A stretch of DNA of 64,000 bases, from the NCBI GenBank assembly GCA_034766995.1, contig CM068323.1:22642346-22706345 (forward strand), read 5' to 3'. The position numbers and the translations under genes were made by a program. This DNA is from Acanthacorydalis orientalis (taxonomy: Eukaryota; Arthropoda; Insecta; Megaloptera; Corydalidae). Position 1 is the stretch's first letter; each line of letters starts with the position of its first letter. The notes beneath the pieces were generated by a model. It worked only from the letters and a program-made list of their open reading frames with translations, searched no databases and was not told the DNA's origin. Shown piece after piece: positions 26,621-37,601 of the stretch.

Positions 26621-28294
26621 TGCTCTGAATTTTCGACAAATTCGAATTAAATTACGATTCATTTTACTAACCATATGTTTATGAATCTTACACATACTGT
26701 ATAAATAACCTATAACGTATAAGACAATAAAGTCAGTCAGGATCAGTTAAAATATACTAAATAAATGATCTTCAGTGACTTTCAGTTACTTTTTCTAACA
26801 CGAAAGTTTCTTATTAAACTTTATTATATTCTTTAATTTTCCCTAATACACAATCTATACAAAAATGAAACATTTTCAAAATCAATTACTCCTCAAAAAT
26901 AATTAACCTAAAATAGTACCAATTACTTCAAACAGAATAAATTATTGAAATAATAAATAATTAAAAGAAGAGAACATTTTCGAATAAAAACCCTAAACTC
27001 AATTTTTAATTTAGCTATCTTTTTCACATAATTAATAATTATTTACAACGATTAACGTCACATTATAAAAACTAATTTTATAAAACATAAAACATCATTT
27101 CCTAAAAAAAAATGTAAAAATAGTTTCAGAAATTATAAGAATATATTTCAAAAATATTTTTCAATCTCTACAAACTCACGATTACAATAATCTATTCAAA
27201 CAAATAAAACAAACAGACAACTAGTAAAAAAATATTTTATAACACTGACACTACGAACAAATAAAAGAAATATACAATGGAATAACAAATTCATGAACGA
27301 AATTACATTAAAAACGTCATCAATCCTTTTTTACACCAACATTTCCTTTCATCCACTTCACTAAAAACATTTTTTTTTTGTAAATGGATCCGGTAAAAGA
27401 ACGAAAGATTATATGGAGACATGGTTTACAATTTCAAAAACAATTTATCATTTTTTTGTGACTACTTCCCTTTTGTATTCACGCAAACTGTGTACAGTAT
27501 CCACTTCAAAAGCATTTATTTTGTGTGATAAGAATTAATAACTGAACAAATAAAGATCATACATTCTAAACAATAGAGTGGAAAACATAAAATAACAATA
27601 CTTACATAGCGATTAAGATATTTTTTAGAAGCATGTGTGAATTTATATTTTGTAATACATATATTTGTTAATAATAATAGTCTTTAACATATACTTCATT
27701 ACAAACAGATATGTATTTACATATCTGTTGCTGTGCTATTTACCAATTCAAGCCAGTTAATAAAGCTACGAAAATATAAAAACTGATTTTGAGATTTTAA
27801 TAGAACTTACATATTTAAGACTGATAAAACATTTCAAAAACGTAATTAATAATCAGATTACTTTTTATAGCACTACACTTAAAAAATAAAAAATAATTAA
27901 TAATTATTTTTAATAAAATGTATTATTTTTAATAAACATTAGTATTTAATAAAAATAACAAAGAAACATTTATATGTGAATAATTATTGAAAGCAGTTGT
28001 ACTTTTCTAGAAAAATTACTATAAAATAACATGTTCTTTTTGAAAATTATGCCTTCTTTTATAAAAGGTATTCAATTATATACATAATTCTAGTATAAAA
28101 ATTATTTGAAATGATTGTAGCGAAGTACTTAAAAAGTAACTGTAATTTTTATACAAGTTTCAATTACAGTGAAAAATATACGATTTCTTTTTATAATTGT
28201 TTTAAAGCTTTATATATGGTACTAATTATTTTCATAATATGTGTGATAAAAAAATTATATCCAAATCGTATTTTAGTCAACTGCAGAAAACAAA

Positions 28295-28319
28295 CTATAT
28301 ATATATATATATATATATA
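28295..28319. repeat. Short (TA)n tract
   Basis: Twelve units. Confidence 0.9.
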
Positions 28320-29864
28320 CTGTTTAATTAAAAAAAAAGAGTTATTATTATTTGATTTATGTAAAATACATTCAAATATGGTTTATTAGTCTATATCTAC
28401 ATTAAATAGATACTTCAAGATTATATACATTAAAGTTGTATGTGGCATTTTAACATGATATCAAACTAAAACCGCAACCGATGCTCCAGGAAAAAAATAA
28501 GTGAGAAAAATGTAAACAATAAAGATACGGTCTGATGCATACAATGCAGTATGAAATGTTCAAACAAAAAAGTACACATTTTACTGAACAACGTTTGCTG
28601 ATGGCAAATAATTTCAAAATTATTTGCAAAATGCATGCAGAGAAAGAGCGAGAAATATTAGTTAAAAAATTAGCTAAACGAAACGACAAATCACTTAATA
28701 CTTTTCTGTGGTGTAAATCGAACACATTTGGCTAGATAGATTAAATCACGTTTATATTTTATTAGTTTGAATGTTAAGTTATAAACACTGTTCTGTGAAT
28801 TTGAGATAAATTTTTTTTCTAGTAAAAACGGACTTAGTTAAAGTGAATTTATTTTAGAATCGTATTACTCTTTAATTTCAAACTTATGAATTAATAAGTG
28901 TCGAAATAAGCCCATGTGAAAATATTGCAAAATACAAATTCGAAATTCAAAAAAATGTTTTAGTACGTATATAAAAAAGATAATTTAAATGCTTGAAACA
29001 AAATGAATACTGTATGAATAATGACCTAATGTGTGTTTGTTGTTTAAAGTTTGAAGAAAAAAATTATAAACAAAAATTTACATTTACAATGATCATTATT
29101 GTATTAGAAATGAAATCAGAACGTCTGATTAATTAAAAGAGATTAAATACAGTGTAGAAATTATCTAAAGTACAATTGAATACGCTGATAATGTGGTCGA
29201 TAAAATAATTTATCTACAAAATGTTTTATTTATCACTGTCCCGAAAGTAGATAATAAAAGATACCAATGTTATTGCATAAAAATTGGAACTAAATAAATG
29301 ATTCATTTGTTGAAAGTTAGCTGTACATAATTTAAATAAATTCTTCTATGCATGAATCAATACACGTAGATGTCTGACTTATTACAATTATATGCACGTA
29401 ATAATTAAATTCATGGACAATTGCTCGTCGTGCTAGTAAATCGATACGATGACATATGCGTAATTGAAGGTTACAATCTAACACGTTAACCCAACACTAA
29501 AATTTGACGGTGACACATTTAATATCATTTCAAAGGACACTATTCACTAGCATTAACTCATACATGCTGAAGACGTGCAGATCGAGAAATAGACACTAAC
29601 ACCTGTCGGACATATAAACATGCCAGCAAAATCTTATACACATCTACAGGCATCACCCTTTTTGTATTAAAAAATCGTTATGTTGAAACAGATGATCGGT
29701 TGGTACCTGTGGACGTGATTTCATTACATGTTATTTTACATGTTAGTATTTATTATTTTCATACCTGTCTCAAATACGCGTATACTTGTACGCAGAAATG
29801 TATATAGTGAATTTTTCATTAAAGTCAGATTAAGAAATAGTCCACATAAACATACGCACACTTT

Positions 29865-29867
<3 letters not shown>

Positions 29868-29927
<60 letters not shown>
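29868..29927. repeat. (TA)n microsatellite
   Basis: About 29 pure units. Confidence 0.95.
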
Positions 29928-29930
<3 letters not shown>

Positions 29931-31619
29931 TAAAATACACCTGCCAGAATGCCAAGTCCGGTGGTAGGATTATTTATTTACTTAACTTCAACTCAGAGCA
30001 CAAACCATTTTACCACCTTATACTTTAATTAATCATAGCGACAGAATGGGAATGAGATTATTCTCTTGGGCAATCACACACAGGAAAGACTTATAGTAAT
30101 CTCTAAAGGATAAGGAAATAAAGGTGTTTGCGAAACACATTACAAGTATAAGAGTATGGATACTAAAAGGATACAGAGAGATCGATTAAGAAAGGGACAT
30201 TTAATGAATATTTTAACATAATTAGTTATATTACGGTTGAAAACGACAACAAGTATCAGCGATATTAATATTTATACATTTTAAGATATGACATCGATTG
30301 AATTTTAATAATTTATAATTTTTATTAGTCTTATATAATTTGTGACCTAAATTAATTTTGTATAGCAAATGTTAACGATTGTCGAAATGATAATATTTAA
30401 AATTTAGGTAGAAGTAATCACGAGTTGAGAAGATAGCTGCTAGAAAATAATGACGAATACAATGGAAAATAACAAAGCCTTCAAGCGTAATACAGATATG
30501 ATATTAATAAGATCGTTATTAAAAGATAATATAAATATGCAATAAGGAAAATTATTTCGATAAAATATAACACAGCAATCTTTTAATAAGTTCCATATTG
30601 TAGTAAATGAAAATATAGTTAATAACATAATTACCATATGATAAAAAACACATAATTCTAAAGGATATTAACTTAAATACAACTTTCATAGACATATACG
30701 AGTAATAAATATTTTACTGACATAAGAATAAAATATTAAATGTTCTTTTATAATTTTTACATTAAAACATTTACATTAAATATGAATCTTACAGATTTCA
30801 TTTGAATTTAAATTTTACTGCTTTTATAATTTCTAGTTATATTACTAGTCAGTTTACTATATCAATTAACACATGTACTCTAAAACGTATTGTTCGAAAT
30901 ATACACATCGAATAAATATATAAAAAAAGAATTTGTATGCTTTTTTAATGACGCAACTAATGCATCATATTGTATGTAATTTTATATATAAATATTGAAA
31001 TATTTAAAAAAGATATGTATTATAAATTTATAGACTTATTTTATAAATATATAATTATCAATGCGTATGTGCGCATTTTAACAGCATTGTAGTAAATATA
31101 AAAGGAGTATCTCTCATAAACACATTCGTGGAAAATGTGAATTTTAAATAAATTGAAAATATGAATTTTTTATATAAAATTTTGTACCGCAGACTAATAT
31201 TTTTTGTAATTATTAATAAATTTCAATTATTTCTTATTCTAAATAAATATCAAAATACTAAAACAACTTGAAATGAACATATGATGAAAACAAATTAATA
31301 GGAACGAACAATGCTAAAAACGATTGCAGATATAATAATAAAAATTGCATATAAATGATTCGAAACAATACATCTGAACTCAAAATATGTTGACTGCATG
31401 TTTAAAAATATATAAAAGATTTTAGAATTCCTTCATCGTATAATGTTCGCGAATTCAATAACAAGTTTCAAGTCTAACTTTTTTCATAAACACTGCTCAA
31501 CAGCTACCAGAAATATTTTTGTTTAATGTTTGAAAAAAAATTATCGATAAAGTACCAGTCGTAAACCTATATTATTCTGACACTACAGACGTTAATTAAT
31601 TTTAATAATTTATTTTATG

Positions 31620-31960
31620 AATTTGGCACAAATTCACAACTCCGTACGATTTTACATGCAACAGTTTGTCTGTGTTTCGATCGGAAACATTTGCATCGCC
31701 GTATAAATATATTCATGCGTTAATTTGTACGTTTTGCAACGCATAACCGTTACTAAATTTATTTTTAAAACGGATAAATAAATATGTGCCAGCGTTTAAT
31801 GTTTTCGCTGGTAAACGTTCATTACCAATGCGAACATTACGGTACTCACAACTGCGTACAGGTCAATGCACCAGTATCATCGCTGAATGTTACGTTTGCA
31901 GAATTTTATAGTCACGTCTATATTGCAAATAAGATGACATTGTACTAAAGGTGACATAAA
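31620..31960. other. GC-richer non-coding block, possible enhancer
   Basis: It contains many CpG-bearing 6-10-mers such as CATCGCCGTATAAAT and no ORF. The TATAAA-like string near 31,700 could mark a promoter, but no exon follows. Confidence 0.25.
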
Positions 31961-32993
31961 TATGGGAATACATTCTGTCACACGGATTTTTTCCTAGTAT
32001 TCACACGATATATATCGTTACACTACTGTGCCAAAAACATTTACATTGTCGCCTTCTAAACGCATATGATTGATATTTTGTAACATAAAATATATACACA
32101 AAGAAAATTAAATGAAATATGTAAGATAATAATTGGTGTAATTATATTTATTAGTTCAAATGAAGAAAGTTCTTAATATAAGATTTTTAAAAAGAATGTA
32201 TTAAAAAATCGATAAACAAGTAAATAAACAAAAAGTACTGTATAACAAACATATTGAATGCCTGGGAAAAGCGAACAACGAAAATAAATAACTTTTATAT
32301 GACGATTAGTAATTACAATCGGAGAGTTAAATGTAAGCTTTAGTCATTAATAACATGTTAGCTAATGATTGCGTGTTTATTCCATCAACCTTCATCGACA
32401 AACATGAAACAGGAAATAACTAGAATCTGATGGTTAATAAGCCACATGATTCAATTATATAAAGTTCGGATATCGATTCTCTTTCTAATTGATCATTTTT
32501 TTTTATCCAAAAAGAAAGTATATATTTCAATGAAAAATACATTTTTGTAATATATTGGCAATGTTTGATAAGATTTCCTTTAACCATAATATTTTAATGT
32601 TAAATAATTTAAAATTTTGTAAGATATATTACAGATTTTATGTTTGAAATTTAAATTTAAATCGATGAATTTTAATTAGACTTTCTTTATACCATCGATA
32701 TATAAATATTCAACATTTTGTTCATATATTTAATAGAGCATGCAAAAAATTAGTTTTGAAGAAATAGTATGCTTTAAGAATTATGAACATTTATATTACT
32801 ACCTCTTAATAAACGATATAAATATACAATATTTAAACAGTTCAAGAAATGTTACTCGCATGAATATTGTATAAATAATACTTCTGTATTAATTTTACGA
32901 ATATTGTTGCATTCAACAATCACATATTATACAAAAAATATTTATTAAAAACGATATAGCTTCTTAGGTTATTTTTTAAATACAAATTTGCTA

Positions 32994-33060
32994 TCTCTCT
33001 CTCTCTCTATACATATATTTATATATATATATATATATAAATATGTATGTATGTATGTGT
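32994..33060. repeat. (CT)n followed by a near-palindromic (TA)n block
   Basis: Eight CT units, then TACATATATTTA, a TA run, TAAATATGTATG and GTATGTGT. The right side nearly mirrors the left. Confidence 0.85.
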
Positions 33061-35771
33061 TTTCCACCAACATTGATCATTTTAGCTAAATGATAACATA
33101 TAACGTAAAAGTAATTGATTTCTGCGATAACGCATGGTCGAAACTACACTTTTAATTTAATAGCATGTACAAACGTAAATTCAAAAATAATGATTTATTG
33201 ACGGAAAAAGATTGATTTAAAATTGACTTTTTGAAAGCATTCAGTAAACAAAACATTCATAAAATAGATGATTCCTATCCACTATGTAATTATTTTTAAA
33301 TATAAATTTCAATGCGTAGATTTAAAAAAATAGAATCAAAAGCAGTTAAACTAAACATACATTGGGTACTAGAAAAATAAATTTAACAAATATTTGAAAA
33401 AGTATGTTTTATAACAATTTGACATGCATCTATTCGTATCGAAAAATAAGTTTTAATTGAAACGAATCACTGAGTTGTAGAGATTTGTGCGAAAAAATCA
33501 TCACGTCATCGAAATTTATAGTTTGAACTTGTTTACAATTTTAATTTACTTTTTAATCTTATTATTCAAAAAATATCTAATTTAAACAAATTCGTACAAA
33601 TTTAATTCTTGCAAATAAACAAATTTCCCACTTTTATTTGTAGCCTAATTAAGAAAAACATATTATCAAGATTCGAAAAAAGAATCAAAACATTTGTAAT
33701 AAACATATACGAATGACTCTGTAAATGAAAGTGTGAATTTGAATATTTTTTATTTATTTAATTATTTTATAACATATTATACGTCTATTCGTTAAAACTA
33801 ACATGCTTAGGAGCATATTATATAGGTTTCCTGTTAAAAAAAGAAACTAATGCCAACAACAAAATTGATCAATTCTTTATTAATACAACAATAAAAAAAA
33901 TTATATTTTTCTTCTGTACTTTTTCCGATAAAATATTATATTCTGCTTGTAAAACTGTGCATTTATTTCGATAATACATTTTATTTTCAATTTAAAATTT
34001 CTGTAATATAAAATACTATCTTTTTAATATACTTCAATTATTTTTCTCCTACTTGATGTATATAATATTCAATACTTGCAATACTTGTGATTAATAAAAT
34101 ATTACTAAATTCATTTCATTTTCTTTAAAATATTCATATGCAGATCTTATATAGGCCTCAATATTAGTTTATCGTACAAATTAAAAAACATATCACACAT
34201 ATGTTTTTTAATAAACAGCTAGCAAATACAGATTAAGTACTTGTATCAATTTAATACTTTTTATACATCCTTGACCTCTTAATAACTAAAGAGTTTTAAT
34301 TGACTGGTTATAACTACTACTAATACAAATGTAAATTACTACATTGAAACATGTTCAAGCTTAAGGTATTTAATATATAATTTAAATAAATATCGAATAA
34401 GAATGTGCATTATAACTATTATCTGGAATCATATTTTAATATATAAAATTATTTTGAGACAACAAATACAAGTATTTCCTGAAAGGAAATAACTAAACAT
34501 TCTTTTAAGAATAAAATATACAATATAATAAATAAATATCACTCACAACAAAAATATATAATTAAGTTTTTCCAAAATATCCAATTATATTAATTGAGAT
34601 TTGAGATTCATATAAAAATTATGACAAAGCATTAAGTACATCTTTATTTTTTGTATAAAAATAAAACATTTATTACAAATGATTTTTGAAATTACCTTTC
34701 ATGGATTGTACAATTATCATTTGTTGTTTATTCTTTTTTATATACATTTTTTTTTCTGAATAATATATTGATTAATCCTTCAAGATACCTTAAATTCTTC
34801 TCATTGTGGTTAATTTTAATTCATTTTATTCTATTTTTTCAGTTACACACACATATTCATACTCTCTAAATAAGTATTAGAGAATTAACAATCATATTCA
34901 AGAATATTATTTTACAAATATATTTACAACCTGATTTTCATGAATATCAAACAATATAAATATTATTGGATGGTTTTTGGTAAAATTATATATTTATGTT
35001 ACTATAAATAATTTTTTAAACAATTGCATCATGTATTTTAAAAATATCCTAACAAATAAACAAAATAATACTAAAAACGTATGATTTACATATTAATATA
35101 GAAATTAAAGCAATTTAATGTTTTCTGTATAACACAAAAGTAATATTTATGAAGAAAATATCACAGTGCTACAGGTATTTTCTTCTATTATACGGCGAGA
35201 ACATATACCAAATTTAGTATTCAATTATTAAGTATTTAATTATTTGTAGAAAACTACATGAGAATACCATTTTAGTTTTTTATTCTTATGCATACTGTGT
35301 AGAAAAAATATTATGTACTTTAACAATCGTCGTTATGAAGAGTCAGTGTAATTTAAATATGATATCTATATTTTGTACAAACAAAAATACTTCCCGGATA
35401 TTGTAAATTATCCACATATATGGATATATATACCAAGGTCAATATTTTTTTATCAAATAATAGTATGACAACCAATTGTTTACTTAAAAAGTAATAAATT
35501 AAAATTAATTTAAATATGATACAGTTGTATCTATATTAACACATATTGAAAACAGAATGAATTTAAATAAGAAAATATGGGTTATAAATCTATAGAAAGG
35601 GATTATTTTCAACTATACCTGTTTAATATACTTCTAATACCTATTTTCATAATTTTTTGCATACTTTATTTTTCATTCTATTCTTTTTATACTGGCGCCA
35701 ATAGACGTTTAAATTTTGAAAAATATATACTTTGTTATTGGAATCATGGCTGGTATTATAATTCAAATATA

Positions 35772-35772
<1 letters not shown>

Positions 35773-35821
<49 letters not shown>
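35773..35821. repeat. (TA)n microsatellite
   Basis: About 23 units after ATGCATA. It lies near the donor end of the mannosidase first intron. Confidence 0.95.
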
Positions 35822-35825
<4 letters not shown>

Positions 35826-36022
35826 GGAAAGTAAATTAATGAAAAATGGCATAAAATCTAATTGAAATATTTCAATATGAATCCATATCTAAACAGCATA
35901 AATAAATATACGATTTTAATAATGTGCGTTTATTCAATACTCGATGTTATTTTTATTCGAAAGTTAATTTTTTTATCATAGTTCAAGGACGACAGACTGT
36001 TGATAACATGAATAGAACTTAC

Positions 36023-36664
36023 CTCTTTAATTGTTTGTCGTCTAGCTTGTGCTGTAAGATCGGCATCTTCGCCACCAGTTACAAGAGGATAATGATCACT
36101 TGGTGCAGGTGGAACAGTCACAATTAGTGAAACCTGTGATTCTTGTACAGCTAATTGATCATTTTTCTGTTCAACCCCTGTATGGCCAGCTACTATCACT
36201 TCTGACGATCGTGAAGCAACAATCGACGGTTCTGCATGTGCTGGATTTTTTATTTCAGGTCTTTCTAACACTTTAGCATTTTTAAAATCTGGATCTTCGG
36301 CAATTTTCGCTAATAATTTCGCACGATCGTCAATAATATGCGGATCTTCATTAAAATTATCGTCATGTCTCATAAGTTTCAATGCATCCCCTTGATCGCT
36401 CATATACGGTGGAGCTGGTATTAATAATTCTGGGCCCGCTTTTTGCATATGCTGATACACTTTATACACACTGTCTACAGCAGTATTTGAACTACGAAAC
36501 TCGGGCAAGAAAAACAATGTCCCAAAGCACACTATACCAAATGTCAAAAATACTAATAGGATTAAATATTTTTCTCGAGGTCGAAATGATCTTCGCGTAA
36601 AAGATGGGACTGGTACACCATTAACGAATCGTTGATAAGTAGGAAGAACACCCGTGGACGTCAT
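36023..36664 (-). CDS. alpha-Man-Ia: Class I alpha-1,2-mannosidase (alpha-Man-Ia/MAN1A type), first coding exon (partial)
   Basis: This is the N-terminal exon of a type II Golgi membrane protein of family GH47, which trims alpha-1,2-linked mannose from N-glycans. The start is the ATG at 36,664 (MTSTGVLPTYQRFVNG); an in-frame GTG two codons earlier is not a plausible eukaryotic start. Residues 1-29 are a basic cytosolic tail, rich in Arg around residues 23-29. Residues about 31-52 (YLILLVFLTFGIVCFGTLFFL) are a single transmembrane anchor. Residues about 53-214 are the charged lumenal stem, including KAGPELLIPAPP. The exon ends in ...RRQTIKE followed by GTAAGT, a clean phase-0 donor at 36,023/36,022. 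The 214 codons match the tail-anchor-stem part of the insect protein as I know it. No GH47 catalytic exon was recognised further left, so the rest is probably outside the window. The USP gene ends about 0.9 kb upstream on the same strand. Confidence 0.9.
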
Positions 36665-36679
36665 ATTCACAATCAGTTA

Positions 36680-36874
36680 TCACAATATTTGCAACGTACC
36701 TGTCCTACCGTCACTAACAATCGCCATTGACCGTACACTCACGAATGGTTGAAAGTTAACATGCTGCAATACCGGCATCAAATTCTTGTACTTTTCGCGT
36801 CTGCACAGAGAACACCACCGTCTAGCAGAGTTCTGCCTGAAATTTCGTAGATAATTAGTTAGCATTTCCTTCAT
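36680..36874 (-). CDS. 64-codon ORF directly upstream of the mannosidase start: uORF or alternative first exon
   Basis: The ORF starts at a true ATG (36,874) with an in-frame TAA 9 nt before it, and stops 16 nt before the mannosidase ATG. It is markedly richer in GC than its surroundings. Its N-terminus (MLTNYLRNFRQNSARRW) is rich in Arg and Asn, almost free of acidic residues, and resembles a mitochondrial presequence. A good splice donor, ACAG followed by GTACGT, lies at 36,700/36,699 inside the ORF and would leave phase 1. That phase does not fit a phase-0 mannosidase exon 2. A possible acceptor (TTCTCTGTGCAG) also lies inside it. It may therefore be a 5' UTR with a uORF, a spliced 5' leader, or the first exon of an unrecognised transcript. 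I do not recognise the protein. Confidence 0.35.
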   Translation of the reverse strand: MKEMLTNYLRNFRQNSARRWCSLCRREKYKNLMPVLQHVNFQPFVSVRSMAIVSDGRTGTLQIL

Positions 36875-36907
36875 ACTTCTTTATTTGATTAAAATTATAA
36901 TCTATTT

Positions 36908-36973
<66 letters not shown>

Positions 36974-37001
36974 CACACACACATATATATATATAATACA
37001 T

Positions 37002-37037
<36 letters not shown>

Positions 37038-37359
37038 AATATGAAAAATAAGTATAACAGCTGTAACAGTTACATGCATCATCCTTTGAATAATTAAATT
37101 TTAATTCGTTCAAATCATAGTTGAATGTATTTATGGGCGCTTAATAATATAATAATCAAATGAATATTGCACATTTTAAAAGGTCCAGCTTTCAAATATG
37201 TTAATACTGTTTGAACACTTGCTTTTTAATACTTATTAGATCATTTTGCATACAATTCTAATTGAAGTTAATAAATAAAAGCATAGTACTCGTTGGTTTT
37301 TATAGGATAATAAGGAATTTTGGAGAGGTTGAAAAAACATGAACAGTATTATTATTATA
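36875..37359. other. Intergenic spacer between the USP gene and the mannosidase gene
   Basis: The stretch is AT-rich, with a compound (TA)n/(CA)n tract at 36,911-37,034. It should hold the mannosidase promoter, but I see no TATA box or TCAGT initiator that stands out. No coding sequence is visible. Confidence 0.6.
36911..37034. repeat. Compound (TA)n/(CA)n microsatellite
   Basis: Three TA runs separated by AAATACACACACACA and ATACATACACACA. It lies in the spacer between the two genes. Confidence 0.95.
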
Positions 37360-37365
37360 TTTATT
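37360..37365 (-). terminator. Candidate poly(A) signal AATAAA of the USP53/54-like gene
   Basis: The minus strand reads AATAAA here, 237 nt past the USP stop codon, in an A/T-rich stretch. It is the first canonical hexamer I find after the stop. No cDNA evidence is available, so the actual cleavage site is unknown. Confidence 0.45.
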
Positions 37366-37601
37366 GTATAAAAAAAAGTATTGTATGCTTTTAACATTTA
37401 ATATTCATTAAAATAGAAACTCTTATTTACAAATGGTATTTTTAAAACAAAATACGATTTTACAAATTCTGAGATCTTTAAAAAATATATTTACAAAAAC
37501 ATTATTCTAATTTGAACATCATATCACAAAAAAAAGAATTTTCTATGAACGGAACATATGAAAATATTTACAAATGATTCAAATGATGATTACTGATTAT
37601 T
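37366..37601 (-). other. Probable 3' UTR of the USP53/54-like gene
   Basis: This non-coding, AT-rich stretch lies between the stop codon at 37,602 and the first AATAAA on the minus strand. It shows no other structure. Confidence 0.5.

Larger units (their letters stand above)
23430..36022. other. AT-rich region, probably first intron of the mannosidase gene
   Basis: I found no GH47 exon on the minus strand. The region contains (TA)n tracts, a mirrored (GATA)n/(TATC)n pair at 24.7 and 25.1 kb, and GC-richer blocks at about 24,040-24,420, 26,220-26,620, 29,400-29,720 and 31,620-31,960 that may be regulatory. A weak ORF pair at 28,450-28,735 is not recognised. Confidence 0.45.

Noticed and set aside
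28450..28735. Overlapping ORFs of 91 (minus) and 66 (plus) codons; the plus one is Lys/Glu-rich
   Set aside because: No family is recognised, there are no splice sites, and length and composition are within chance for a slightly GC-richer patch.
35577..35834. 85-codon plus ORF with a hydrophobic start
   Set aside because: It runs into a (TA)n tract, and its hydrophobicity reflects T-rich codons. No conservation signal is visible.
36665..36670. GTG as an upstream in-frame start of the mannosidase
   Set aside because: Nuclear genes rarely start at GTG, and the ATG at 36,664 matches the known MTSTG-type N-terminus.
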